Source: an uncultured Draconibacterium sp.
Lineage (GTDB): Bacteria > Bacteroidota > Bacteroidia > Bacteroidales > Prolixibacteraceae
Length of the DNA: 64,000 nt
NCBI RefSeq assembly: GCF_913060805.1
Contig: NZ_CAJXTC010000001.1
Location: 270,968-334,967, forward strand
Reading direction: 5' to 3'
The notes below the pieces were generated by a model, which made no database searches, was not told where the DNA came from, and saw nothing but the letters and a program-made list of their open reading frames with translations. A program made the position numbers and the translations under genes. Every line of letters starts with the position of its first letter. Position 1 is the stretch's first letter. Below are positions 9,567 through 18,325 of this stretch, piece after piece.

Positions 9567-11405
9567 ATGAAAGCAGCGAAGATTAATAAGGAGAATGAAC
9601 AGCAGGGACATATTGATAAGCCTGCATTATTTGAAATAGCATGGGAGGTTTGTAACCAGGTAGGAGGTATTTATACGGTAATTCGCTCGAAAGTGCCGAC
9701 CGCGATAAAAAAATGGGGGCATGAAAAATATTTTCTTATCGGGCCTTATTTTGCTGAGCAAGCCGCTGCACATTTTGATCCTGCAACAGATTTCTCGAGT
9801 CCAATCGGTAAAGCCGTGTTGGAAATGCAATCGCGCGGATTCGAAGTTTATTACGGTCAGTGGATCGTTTCGGGAAGACCAAATGTGGTGCTGTTTAATC
9901 CTTATTCGGTGTACGATAAATTAGACGAAATTCGATATTACCTTTTTAAAGATTACAATATATCAGTTCCTGAGGGAGATGAATTACTGGATAAAGTGGC
10001 AGCTTTCGGATTTCAGGTAAAAGAGTTTTTCCATTACCTCTGCGGAACGGGAGTTTGCGATTCGAATATAATCGCGCATTTTCACGAATGGATGGCCGGT
10101 ATTCCAATTCCCGGAATCAGGAAGTCGAACCTGAATATTAAAACGGTTTTTACAACGCATGCAACTTTGTTGGGCAGGTACCTGGCCATGAACGATCATG
10201 AGTTTTACAGTCACCTTCCGTTTTATAACTGGGAAGAAGAAGCCAGAAAGTTTAATGTGCTGCCGATTGCTCAAATTGAAAGGGCTTCGGCACATGGAGC
10301 TCATGTATTCACTACGGTAAGTGAAGTTACAGCGCAAGAGTGTACGCATTTACTGGGGCGGACACCGGACCTGCTTCTGCCAAACGGTTTGAATATCGAA
10401 CGTTTTGAAGCCATTCACGAAGTTCAGAATCAACACGTACAGATTAAGAAGAAGATTCACGAATTTGTAATGGGGCACTTTTTCCAGAGTTATTCTTTCG
10501 ATCTCGATAAAACACTTTATTTCTTCACCTCAGGCCGATACGAATATCAGAATAAAGGTTACGATTTAACGCTCGAAGCACTGGCTCGCTTAAACTGGAA
10601 AATGCAGCAAGCCGGCACCGATATGACTGTGGTTTCGTTCTTCATAACCAAACGCCCTTTTTATTCTTTTAATCCTGAAGTTTTGCAATCGAAAGCTCAG
10701 ATTGAAGATGTAGGTCGTGTTGTGGAAGAAATTAAAGAGCAGGTGGGGAACAGGTTGTACAACGAAATAACAAGAATAACAGGCCCTTATGAGTTTCCTG
10801 ATTTAAGGGAATTGGTTGATGATTACCTGCGATTGAAATTACGTAGGAATGTACAAAGTTGGAAAACACAAAATTTACCCAAAGTAGTTACACACCAGCT
10901 GGTTGACGATGCAAAAGATGAAATACTGAATTTCCTGCGTACATCGAACCTCGTGAATAACCGACACGATAAAGTTAAAATTGTATATCACCCCGATTTT
11001 ATTTCTACAACTAACCCGTTGTTTAAAATGGATTACACGCAATTTGTGCGCGGTTGTCACCTCGGAATTTTCCCGAGTATGTACGAACCATGGGGATATA
11101 CGCCGCTTGAGTGTTTAGCCAGTGGTTTGCCTTCGGTAACAAGTAATTTGGCCGGATTTGGCGACTATGTGGAGAACAATGTTCCGGATCATGATGAAAA
11201 GGGAATGTATATTATCGACCGTACTGATGGTAATTTTAACCGCGCTGCCGAAGAACTGGCAAATATGTTGTTTGAGTTTGTTAATCTTTCACGACGCGAC
11301 AGGATTGCATTACGTTATAAATGTGAGGAGGCGTCGATGCATTTCGACTGGTCGAATCTTGGAAAATATTACAAACAATCCTACGATTTATCATTAGAAC
11401 GATAA
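9567..11405 (+). CDS. Glycogen synthase, eukaryote-like GT3 family
   Basis: The enzyme adds glucose from a sugar nucleotide to the growing alpha-1,4-glucan. The 612-residue product opens with FEIAWEVCNQVGGIYTVIRS, which matches eukaryotic glycogen synthase (GT3) and not the bacterial GlgA (GT5) KTGGL motif. The C-terminal catalytic block LGIFPSMYEPWGYTPLECLA and NLAGFG is also GT3-like. An Arg-rich segment near the C-terminus (SRRDRIALRYKCEE) aligns with the start of the glucose-6-phosphate-sensing Arg cluster of eukaryotic enzymes, but the second half of that cluster is not Arg-rich. murI starts 14 bases after the stop, so the two are probably co-transcribed. Confidence 0.9.
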   Translation: MKAAKINKENEQQGHIDKPALFEIAWEVCNQVGGIYTVIRSKVPTAIKKWGHEKYFLIGPYFAEQAAAHFDPATDFSSPIGKAVLEMQSRGFEVYYGQWIVSGRPNVVLFNPYSVYDKLDEIRYYLFKDYNISVPEGDELLDKVAAFGFQVKEFFHYLCGTGVCDSNIIAHFHEWMAGIPIPGIRKSNLNIKTVFTTHATLLGRYLAMNDHEFYSHLPFYNWEEEARKFNVLPIAQIERASAHGAHVFTTVSEVTAQECTHLLGRTPDLLLPNGLNIERFEAIHEVQNQHVQIKKKIHEFVMGHFFQSYSFDLDKTLYFFTSGRYEYQNKGYDLTLEALARLNWKMQQAGTDMTVVSFFITKRPFYSFNPEVLQSKAQIEDVGRVVEEIKEQVGNRLYNEITRITGPYEFPDLRELVDDYLRLKLRRNVQSWKTQNLPKVVTHQLVDDAKDEILNFLRTSNLVNNRHDKVKIVYHPDFISTTNPLFKMDYTQFVRGCHLGIFPSMYEPWGYTPLECLASGLPSVTSNLAGFGDYVENNVPDHDEKGMYIIDRTDGNFNRAAEELANMLFEFVNLSRRDRIALRYKCEEASMHFDWSNLGKYYKQSYDLSLER

Positions 11406-11418
11406 AAGCTTAATTTTT

Positions 11419-12246
11419 ATGAAATCCTCTCCAATTGGAGTTTTTGATTCCGGGTATGGCGGCTTAACCGTTTTGAAGGAACTGATAAAATCGATGCCCG
11501 AATACGACTTCTTATACCTTGGCGACAATGCCCGAACACCATACGGTACCCGGTCGTTCGATGTGGTTTACGATTACACGTTGCAAGCTGTAAAATATCT
11601 GTTTTCACAAGGATGTCCGCTGGTTATTATTGCGTGTAATACAGCCTCGGCAAAAGCTTTGCGCAATATTCAAATGTTGGATTTGCCGCATCTGGCTCCC
11701 GATAATCGGGTACTTGGGGTGATCCGGCCAAGTGTAGAGAAAGTATCAGAAATTACACAGAATGGCCACATTGGTGTTTTGGGAACTGTTGGAACCGTGG
11801 CGTCGGAATCGTATCCTATAGAACTGGAAAAATGGTCGGAAGGTCATGTGAAATCAACTGTTCAGGAAGCTTGCCCGATGTGGGTGCCGCTGGTGGAAAA
11901 TAACGAAATGGATAATCCGGGTGCCGATTATTTCGTAAAGAAAAATATCGAATCCGTATTTCAGAAAGATAAATCATTGGATACACTTATTTTGGGGTGT
12001 ACACATTATCCTTTGTTGATCGATTTGATTAAAAAATACGTCCCCGAGAATGTAAATATTCTAACTCAGGGCGCAATTGTTGCCGAAAAACTGGTTGATT
12101 ATCTGCAACGCCATCCCGAAATGGAACAACGACTAACCAAAGGTAGTAATTTGGAATATCAGACGACTGAATCGGCTGCAACTTTCGAAAGTAAAGCTGC
12201 ATTGTTTATGGGCAGCGAGGTGAACGCAAAAACGGTTCACCTCTAA
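11419..12246 (+). CDS. murI: Glutamate racemase
   Basis: MurI makes D-glutamate for peptidoglycan. The 275-residue product shows the family signatures: IGVFDSGYGGLTVLKEL at the N-terminus, LYLGDNARTPYGTRS, the first catalytic Cys in IIACNTASAKAL and the second in LILGCTHYPLL. In many Bacteroidota murI directly follows the skp genes; here about 7.5 kb holding susCD and glycogen synthase lies between. A palindromic intergenic repeat follows it. Confidence 0.95.
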   Translation: MKSSPIGVFDSGYGGLTVLKELIKSMPEYDFLYLGDNARTPYGTRSFDVVYDYTLQAVKYLFSQGCPLVIIACNTASAKALRNIQMLDLPHLAPDNRVLGVIRPSVEKVSEITQNGHIGVLGTVGTVASESYPIELEKWSEGHVKSTVQEACPMWVPLVENNEMDNPGADYFVKKNIESVFQKDKSLDTLILGCTHYPLLIDLIKKYVPENVNILTQGAIVAEKLVDYLQRHPEMEQRLTKGSNLEYQTTESAATFESKAALFMGSEVNAKTVHL

Positions 12247-12266
12247 ATGAAGTCTCGTATTTTCTT

Positions 12267-12349
12267 TTACGTCATTCCGAACTTGTTTCGGAATCTCTAT
12301 TCTAATTTATAGATGCTGAATCCGTCAGCTGACGGACAGCATGACGTAA
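12267..12349. repeat. REP-like palindromic intergenic element
   Basis: The outer arms TTACGTCAT (12267-12275) and ATGACGTAA (12341-12349) are perfect inverted repeats. Inside are a perfect hairpin ATTCCGAA-CTTGT-TTCGGAAT (12274-12294), a 14-bp palindrome CCGTCAGCTGACGG (12322-12335), and flanking ATGCTG/CAGCAT arms. It lies between convergent genes. From memory, similar GTCATTCCGAA...CAGCATGACG pieces occur between genes of many Bacteroidota. It may also act as a terminator. Confidence 0.7.
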
Positions 12350-12383
12350 TGAAGTAGCTGTTTTGAATAAACAAGAGTATATT

Positions 12384-13481
12384 CTAATTCTGTAATTCCG
12401 TTACAAACGATTTTACAAAGCTGTCCATTTCTGCAAACTGCTCTTCCATGCTTTGTAATAACTTGTACTGCGCGCGTGCACGGACCAAATTATGCTCGGG
12501 CGATTTTGTTTTGTAGTAATTATCTCCGTCAATATAATCCATCAGGAAACGCAGAACCTGTTCATAAGTAATGTATCGAGCCGAAAATGCCAGATATTCA
12601 ATTTCTTTTGGGCTTAAGAATGAGGCTGTTTCTTCCAAATAACCTTTGGCAAAAGCTTTATAAATTTCCAAGTCCATCGAGACATTGTCGAGGTTTTCGT
12701 CGTCTTCCAAACCGGTGTTGGTGTAAAAACGCATGGCATCGCCAAAGTCGTTTAATACGGTGCTACTGAGTACGGTGTCCAAATCGATCACACAAAGTAC
12801 TTCGCCCTTTTTATCGAAAAGAATGTTGTTTATTTTGGTGTCGTTATGGCTGATGCGTGTTGGAATTTCTCCGTTTTCCACCAGTTCCCAAAATGCCAGC
12901 ATTTCCGTTTTTCGACTTTCAATCCACGAAATTTCTTCGCTCACTTTTTCTTTTCTGCCAACCGGATCCTTTGCCAGCACTTCGTCCCACTGTTTAAAAC
13001 GGTAACGGATATCGTGAAAACCGGGAAGAATATTTACAAGCGGCTCTTTTAAATCGGCCACCAGCGACTGGAATTTTCCAATTCCTTTACCACCGGCATA
13101 CGCCAGTTCCGGAGTTTCTGCAGCTTCGTATGCAATGGTGTCTTCTATAAAAAGACAAACGGCCCAGTATTCCTCTTCATCATCAAGAAAATAGAGCTTT
13201 TCGTCCTTGGCCGGAATGATGGTCATTGCCTCGCGCAAGGGATCGCCACCGGCATCAACAACTTTCTTTTTAATGTGCGTGCAAACTATTTGAATATTCT
13301 CCATCATCGCGGGGATGGGAGAGAAGATGTTTTTGTTTTTGCGCTGTAAAATATATCGGGGGCCACTGTTTTTAGTCGTAATTATAAAGGTGTCGTTTAT
13401 AAAACCTTCGCCCAGTGGTTTTACATTTTCTATTTCGCCCTCTATTTGAAAGTTGTGTGCAATATTTTTTAGATCCGTCAT
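12384..13481 (-). CDS. NahK-like N-acetylhexosamine 1-kinase (phosphotransferase family)
   Basis: This member of the aminoglycoside phosphotransferase fold (365 residues) closely resembles bifidobacterial NahK, which phosphorylates GlcNAc/GalNAc at C1. The kinase motif HNDTKINNILFD holds the catalytic Asp and metal-binding Asn, and VIDLDTVL holds the metal-binding Asp. The C-terminal SPEHNLVRARAQYKLLQSME is particularly NahK-like from memory. A sugar nucleotidyltransferase is encoded just upstream on the same strand, fitting formation of a sugar 1-phosphate and then a nucleotide sugar. A hairpin separates the two genes. Substrate is inferred; automatic pipelines may call it only a phosphotransferase. 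Confidence 0.8.
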   Translation of the reverse strand: MTDLKNIAHNFQIEGEIENVKPLGEGFINDTFIITTKNSGPRYILQRKNKNIFSPIPAMMENIQIVCTHIKKKVVDAGGDPLREAMTIIPAKDEKLYFLDDEEEYWAVCLFIEDTIAYEAAETPELAYAGGKGIGKFQSLVADLKEPLVNILPGFHDIRYRFKQWDEVLAKDPVGRKEKVSEEISWIESRKTEMLAFWELVENGEIPTRISHNDTKINNILFDKKGEVLCVIDLDTVLSSTVLNDFGDAMRFYTNTGLEDDENLDNVSMDLEIYKAFAKGYLEETASFLSPKEIEYLAFSARYITYEQVLRFLMDYIDGDNYYKTKSPEHNLVRARAQYKLLQSMEEQFAEMDSFVKSFVTELQN

Positions 13482-13503
13482 GTTTGTATGCTGTCGTTAG
13501 AAA

Positions 13504-13538
13504 AACGAAGTCGGAAAATTCTCGTTTCCGACTTCGTT
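13504..13538 (-). terminator. Terminator after the nucleotidyltransferase gene
   Basis: A perfect 14-bp stem AACGAAGTCGGAAA/TTTCCGACTTCGTT with a 7-base loop, followed on the minus strand by a run of T (plus-strand gaaaaac). It separates the nucleotidyltransferase from the kinase downstream of it. Confidence 0.85.
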
Positions 13539-13554
13539 TTATATTATATAATTA

Positions 13555-14454
13555 CTACCAAAGTTTCTCCGGGTAAACACCTTCTTTAATTAAGGCGTTA
13601 ATTTTATTCACCACAATTGGTTTGTCCTCTTTATAAGTTACGCCAAACCATGGCGAGTTGGCTTCCAGTACTTTTACTTCCACCTCGTTATCCTCGATCA
13701 TTTCGAAAACCACCGATGGAATGTACATTTCCGATTTTGGTTTGTCGATTTCCGTTTCGAGAAACGTTACAAATTTGCTTTCCAGTGTTTTGAAAATCGA
13801 GGGGTGAAAACCCCAGAAGTTCATCGATGCTTTTTCGTTTCCGGTTAATGGAATTTCTGTCCCTTCTTCCGGGATGGATACGGCAGCATCTTCTTTTTTG
13901 AATATTTTGTGGGTTTCAACAATCTTTACCAGGTTGTCGTTTTCGTTCACAGTGCAAATGCCCCGTGAAACTGATCCGTGTTCCGACAGCGTGTTTTTAA
14001 GTTGGTAACCGATCATCGAAAAAGTTTGTTCCTGCACCGCATTGTTCAGGAAGTCGGCCATAATTTGGTAGGCTCCCTGTCCGTAAAAGTCGTCGGCGTT
14101 GATGGCGCAAAACGGCTCGTTAATTACATCTTTGGCAACCAAAATGGCATGTGCTGTTCCCCATGGCTTTTCGCGACCTTCCGGCAGTGTAAATCCTTCC
14201 GGCAGGTTATCCAGCTCCTGAAAAACGTATTCCACATCTATTTTCCCATTAAGTTTAGCTTCAAATTTTTCTTTAAAAGCATCGGCAAAACTTTCGCGAA
14301 TTACAAAAACTACTTTGCCAAATCCGGCACGAATGGCGTCGAAAATAGTGTAGTCGATAATTGCTTCTCCGTTTGGGCCAACAGGTTCAACTTGTTTAAG
14401 GCCTCCAAAACGACTTCCCATTCCGGCAGCCAGTATGAGTAAGGTTGGTTTCAT
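13555..14454 (-). CDS. Sugar nucleotidyltransferase
   Basis: A 299-residue protein with the nucleotidyltransferase signature LLILAAGMGSRFGGLKQVEP (nucleotide-binding loop) and INADDFYGQ (metal-binding Asp pair). Such enzymes join a sugar 1-phosphate to NTP. It is placed next to a NahK-like 1-kinase, so it may convert a HexNAc 1-phosphate into a UDP sugar; this is inference from the pair. Its own start is the ATG at 14454; no upstream Met fits better. Confidence 0.85.
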   Translation of the reverse strand: MKPTLLILAAGMGSRFGGLKQVEPVGPNGEAIIDYTIFDAIRAGFGKVVFVIRESFADAFKEKFEAKLNGKIDVEYVFQELDNLPEGFTLPEGREKPWGTAHAILVAKDVINEPFCAINADDFYGQGAYQIMADFLNNAVQEQTFSMIGYQLKNTLSEHGSVSRGICTVNENDNLVKIVETHKIFKKEDAAVSIPEEGTEIPLTGNEKASMNFWGFHPSIFKTLESKFVTFLETEIDKPKSEMYIPSVVFEMIEDNEVEVKVLEANSPWFGVTYKEDKPIVVNKINALIKEGVYPEKLW

Positions 14455-14515
14455 TATTCTAATTTTTGGTTTTTAAATCTCTTTTGTTCGTACTTCTTTC
14501 TCTCAACTTCCGACT

Positions 14516-15028
14516 TTATTTGTACCAGCTTGAATACATGTGGTAAGCATTTGCAATTCGCTCCACCTCGCCGTGCAACAGTTCCGGACTGATATCTTTT
14601 ACTTTTTTGGCCGGAACCCCTGCATAAACACTGCCTGATTCAACACGGGTATTTTTGGTAACCACCGAACCGGCAGCAACAATCGAATTGCTTTCAATAA
14701 TTGCATTGTCGAGAACAACCGCGTTCATGCCAATCATTACATTGTCTTTAATGGTACAACCATGAACGATGGCACCATGCGCAATAGTTACGTTGTTGCC
14801 AATATTGGTAGGGCTTTTTTGGTAAGTTGCGTGTATGGTTGCATTGTCCTGCACGTTGGTGTTATTACCTATTTTAATGGAATGCACATCGCCACGAATT
14901 ACAGCGCTGTACCAAATACTACAGTTGTCACCTATTTCTACATCGCCTATAAGTGTTGCTGTTTCAGCCAGAAAGCAGTCTTTTCCTACTTTCGGTGTTT
15001 TATCTTTTAACTCTTTTATAATAGCCAT
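14516..15028 (-). CDS. Gamma-carbonic-anhydrase family protein (left-handed beta-helix)
   Basis: A 170-residue protein of hexapeptide repeats ([LIV]GxxxxI type), the left-handed beta-helix fold used by gamma-class carbonic anhydrases and many acyltransferases. Putative metal-binding histidines appear in DNATIHATYQ and in IAHGAIVHGCTI, as in the Cam/YrdA group. It could hydrate CO2, but many YrdA-like proteins have no proven activity. It lies 61 bases upstream of the nucleotidyltransferase on the same strand, with its own -7 box. Confidence 0.85.
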   Translation of the reverse strand: MAIIKELKDKTPKVGKDCFLAETATLIGDVEIGDNCSIWYSAVIRGDVHSIKIGNNTNVQDNATIHATYQKSPTNIGNNVTIAHGAIVHGCTIKDNVMIGMNAVVLDNAIIESNSIVAAGSVVTKNTRVESGSVYAGVPAKKVKDISPELLHGEVERIANAYHMYSSWYK

Positions 15029-15054
15029 TATCTGAATTGGTTTTAAATTGATTA

Positions 15055-15062
15055 CAAAAATA
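15055..15062 (-). promoter_or_regulatory. -7 box (TATTTTTG, minus strand) for the gamma-CA gene
   Basis: Read on the minus strand this is TATTTTTG, an exact TAnnTTTG match, 26 bases upstream of the ATG at 15028. No clear -33 element is visible. Confidence 0.5.
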
Positions 15063-15177
15063 AGAAAACCAAAAAACTATCACAGATGTCATCGAAATCT
15101 TGTTAAATAATGGTTACATTTGTTTTAAGATTTTTCGATCGACCTTGATGAAAACCGGTTCTGAAATTATGATTTAG

Positions 15178-15185
15178 TAGTTTTG
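15178..15185 (+). promoter_or_regulatory. -7 box (TAGTTTTG) for korAB
   Basis: TAGTTTTG fits TAnnTTTG and would give a leader of roughly 90 bases for korA. A second match, TACATTTG, lies at 15115-15122. Neither has a clear -33 TTG at 17-23 bases. Confidence 0.45.
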
Positions 15186-15280
15186 GAGTCGTTTTTTTTA
15201 TGAATTATACAGACTTAAAAGAAAATAACTAGAAATTGAAAATTGGGGTTGGGTGATAATCAACCGTTCTTTTTCGAAAA

Positions 15281-17143
15281 ATGAAATCAAATATTTTAGA
15301 GATGAAAGAAACTAAAGTTATCGAACTGGAAGAAGTTGCCATTAGGTTTTCTGGCGATTCCGGCGATGGAATGCAGCTTACCGGAACCTTGTTTTCCGAC
15401 ACTACTGCGCTTCTTGGAAATGATATTTCTACCTTTCCGGATTATCCGTCCGAAATTCGTGCACCACAGGGAACAGTAGGGGGTGTATCGGGTTTTCAGG
15501 TACAATTTGGGCAAAAACAAGTAAATACCCCGGGAGATAATGCCAACGTGTTGGTTGCCATGAATCCGGCAGCTATTAAAGCGAACGCACGCTTTTTAGA
15601 GCCCGGTGGTACTATTATATACGATTCAGATTCGTTTACTGAAAAAAACCTGAAGAAGGCAAACTTTGCAACTGACGATCCTTTTGCAGAATGTAACCTT
15701 GAGGATTATTTCAAAATTCCGGTACCAATTTCGAGCCTTACACAAGAAGGCCTGAAGGATTTTGGTTTGGATAACAAAAGTGTGCTTCGAAGCAAAAACA
15801 TGTTTGCTTTGGGTTTGGTATGCTGGATGTTTAACCGTCCGCTGGATTACGTTGAAGAATTTATAAAAAATAAGTTCAAGAAAAAGCCGGTTGTTGTTGA
15901 TTCGAACATTAAAGTGTTGCACGATGGTTATAACTATGGTTTAACCATGCAGCACATGACACCAAGTTATTTGGTGAACCCGGCAGAAATTGAAAACGGA
16001 ACTTACCGCAATATAAATGGTAACCATGCTACGGCCTGGGGACTTTTGGCAGCTGCTGAAAAATCGGGATTGGAATTGTTTTTGGGATCGTACCCAATTA
16101 CTCCTGCAACCGATATTTTAACTGCATTATCACAACGAAAAGACCTTGGAGTGAAAACATTTCAGGCTGAAGATGAGATTGCAGGTATCTGTTCAGCTAT
16201 CGGTGCTTCGTTTGCCGGCGACCTTGCTGTAACAACCACTTCCGGTCCGGGATTGGCATTGAAAGGCGAGGCAATTGGTTTGGCTGTTATGGCCGAATTG
16301 CCGCTGGTAATTGTAAACGTGCAGCGTGGTGGCCCGTCAACAGGTTTGCCAACAAAAACCGAGCAGTCGGATTTAATGCAGGCGCTATATGGAAGAAACG
16401 GTGAAAGTCCGGTTGTTGTTTTGGCAGCCAGCACACCGTCTGATTGTTTCCATTACGCTTATATGTCGGCAAAAATTGCTTTGGAAAGAATGGTTCCGGT
16501 TATTTTGCTTACCGACGGTTTCTTAGGAAACGGTAGCGAGCCCTGGAAAATTCCTTCAATGGCCGACATGCCGTCGATTACTCCGCGAGTTGCAAAAGAC
16601 AGCGAAGAATTCCAGGCTTATAAACGTGATGCTGCAACATTGGCACGCGAATGGGCAATTCCGGGAATGGCCGGTTTTGAGCACCGTATCGGAGGTCTTG
16701 AAAAGAATATCACCGGAACAGTGAGTCACGATCCTGAAAATCACCAGGTAAACAGCGAGATCAGGGAAGAAAAAGTTCAACGCGTTGTTGACTTGGTTCC
16801 TGAACTGGAGATTTGCGGAGATGAAGATGGAGGTGATGTTCTTGTTGTTAGCTGGGGAGGTACTTTCGGGCACACTGCAAGCACCGTTCGCGAAATGCGT
16901 ATGGCTGGTAAAAATGTTAGTTTGGCTCATTTCAACTACATTAAGCCACTTCCAAAAAATACAAAAGAGGTATTTAGCAAATTCAAAAAAATTATTGTTT
17001 GCGAGCTGAACCTTGGACAGTTCGTGGCCTATTTGCGTAACGAGTTGCCTGAGTTCAACTATTACCAGGCCAACAAGGTAAAAGGTTTGCCATTTACCGT
17101 TAGCGAATTAAAAGAAAGTATTACTAAACTTTTGGAGGACTAA
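15281..17143 (+). CDS. korA: 2-oxoglutarate (2-oxoacid):ferredoxin oxidoreductase, fused gamma-alpha subunit
   Basis: With KorB this enzyme oxidatively decarboxylates a 2-oxoacid (probably 2-oxoglutarate) to acyl-CoA and reduces ferredoxin, or runs in reverse. The 620-residue chain is the fused form: an N-terminal gamma domain (VAIRFSGDSGDGMQLTG, residues about 15-200) and an alpha domain (GSYPITPATDILTALS, then FQAEDEIAGICSAIGASFAG). A second ATG at 15302 is an alternative start. korB begins 3 bases after the stop, so they are one transcript. The exact 2-oxoacid cannot be told from sequence. Confidence 0.92.
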   Translation: MKSNILEMKETKVIELEEVAIRFSGDSGDGMQLTGTLFSDTTALLGNDISTFPDYPSEIRAPQGTVGGVSGFQVQFGQKQVNTPGDNANVLVAMNPAAIKANARFLEPGGTIIYDSDSFTEKNLKKANFATDDPFAECNLEDYFKIPVPISSLTQEGLKDFGLDNKSVLRSKNMFALGLVCWMFNRPLDYVEEFIKNKFKKKPVVVDSNIKVLHDGYNYGLTMQHMTPSYLVNPAEIENGTYRNINGNHATAWGLLAAAEKSGLELFLGSYPITPATDILTALSQRKDLGVKTFQAEDEIAGICSAIGASFAGDLAVTTTSGPGLALKGEAIGLAVMAELPLVIVNVQRGGPSTGLPTKTEQSDLMQALYGRNGESPVVVLAASTPSDCFHYAYMSAKIALERMVPVILLTDGFLGNGSEPWKIPSMADMPSITPRVAKDSEEFQAYKRDAATLAREWAIPGMAGFEHRIGGLEKNITGTVSHDPENHQVNSEIREEKVQRVVDLVPELEICGDEDGGDVLVVSWGGTFGHTASTVREMRMAGKNVSLAHFNYIKPLPKNTKEVFSKFKKIIVCELNLGQFVAYLRNELPEFNYYQANKVKGLPFTVSELKESITKLLED

Positions 17144-17146
17144 GCA

Positions 17147-18193
17147 ATGACTGATGTAAAATATACTATAAAAGATTTTAAAAGCGAGAACGAAGTACGT
17201 TGGTGTGCGGGCTGTGGCGACTTTGCCATTATTAATGCCATACAGCGTACCATGGCCGGAATGGGAATTCCGAAAGAGAAATTTGCCGTAATTTCAGGTA
17301 TTGGTTGTTCATCGCGTTTCCCATATTACATGAATACATTTGGTTTTCATACCATTCACGGTCGTGCTGCGGCAATCGCCTCGGGTGTGAAAGCTGCCAA
17401 CCCTGATTTGAGCGTTTGGGTTATGAGTGGCGACGGTGACTCTATGGCCATTGGTGGTAACCACTTTATTCACTTGATCAGAAGAAATATTGATGTAAAT
17501 ATGGTGGTGTTCAATAACCGTATTTATGGTTTGACTAAAGGACAGTATTCACCAACTTCCGACCGTGGTTTTGTGAGTAAAACATCGCCATTCGGAACTG
17601 TTGAAGATCCTTTTGTACCGGGGCAACTTGTTCTTGGAGCACGTGGTTCGTTCTACGCCCGTTCAATCGACGGCAACCTGAAACTGAGCCAGTCGGTATT
17701 TGAAAAAGCAGCAGAGCATAAAGGAACATCGGTGGTTGAAGTACTTCAAAACTGTGTGATTTTTAACAACGGAATTCACACTGCTATTACCGATCCTAAT
17801 CACCGTGCCGACCGTCAGCTAATGCTGGAGCACGGAAAGCCAATGATCTTTGGCGCTGAAAACGAAAAAGGTTTGGTATTCGACAATGGCAAACTAAAAG
17901 TTGTTAAGATTGGCGAAAACGGAGTAACCGAAGCTGATATCCTTGTTCATGATGCAACTGAGGTAGATCCTACCTTGCATTTGGCATTGATCAATATGGC
18001 TTTGCCTGATTTCCCTGTTGCATTTGGTGTAATTCGTGCAGTTCCTGCTCCGGTTTACGATACTGAGATGGAAGCACAAATTAAGGAAGTACAGCAAACG
18101 CGTAAAGTAACTTGCGTTGATGAGTTATTAAACTCGGGAAATACCTGGGAAGTAACCGGAAATCCAAACGGTTCAAGTAAAAAATGTATCTAA
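17147..18193 (+). CDS. korB: 2-oxoglutarate (2-oxoacid):ferredoxin oxidoreductase, beta subunit
   Basis: The beta subunit binds thiamine diphosphate and an iron-sulfur cluster. The 348-residue product has VRWCAGCGDFAI (cluster-binding Cys pair), GIGCSSRFPYYM with another Cys, and the thiamine-binding motif MSGDGDSMAIGGNHFIH followed by NNRIYGLTKGQYSPTS. A terminator follows, so korAB is a two-gene operon. No ferredoxin-like delta subunit gene is adjacent. Confidence 0.93.
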   Translation: MTDVKYTIKDFKSENEVRWCAGCGDFAIINAIQRTMAGMGIPKEKFAVISGIGCSSRFPYYMNTFGFHTIHGRAAAIASGVKAANPDLSVWVMSGDGDSMAIGGNHFIHLIRRNIDVNMVVFNNRIYGLTKGQYSPTSDRGFVSKTSPFGTVEDPFVPGQLVLGARGSFYARSIDGNLKLSQSVFEKAAEHKGTSVVEVLQNCVIFNNGIHTAITDPNHRADRQLMLEHGKPMIFGAENEKGLVFDNGKLKVVKIGENGVTEADILVHDATEVDPTLHLALINMALPDFPVAFGVIRAVPAPVYDTEMEAQIKEVQQTRKVTCVDELLNSGNTWEVTGNPNGSSKKCI

Positions 18194-18215
18194 TAATTAG
18201 ACAAGAATAGTTGAA

Positions 18216-18243
18216 GGCTCTGCAATTTTGCAGGGCCTTTTTT
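18216..18243 (+). terminator. Terminator after korAB (left member of a near-identical pair)
   Basis: Stem GGCTCTGCA (18216-18224) with TGCAGGGCC (18229-18237), loop ATTT, then six T. The stem arms are identical to those of the terminator at 27647, and the loop differs by one base. Confidence 0.88.
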
Positions 18244-18325
18244 GTTTTAAAAAACTTACAATGTTGATTTTAAGTGTCATATAAATTTCTTTTATTTGTG
18301 CCCACTAACTAGCTAACTAAAATCG

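Noticed and set aside
13978..14442. 154-codon plus-strand frame
   Set aside because: It is the antisense shadow of the nucleotidyltransferase gene, which has clear motifs.
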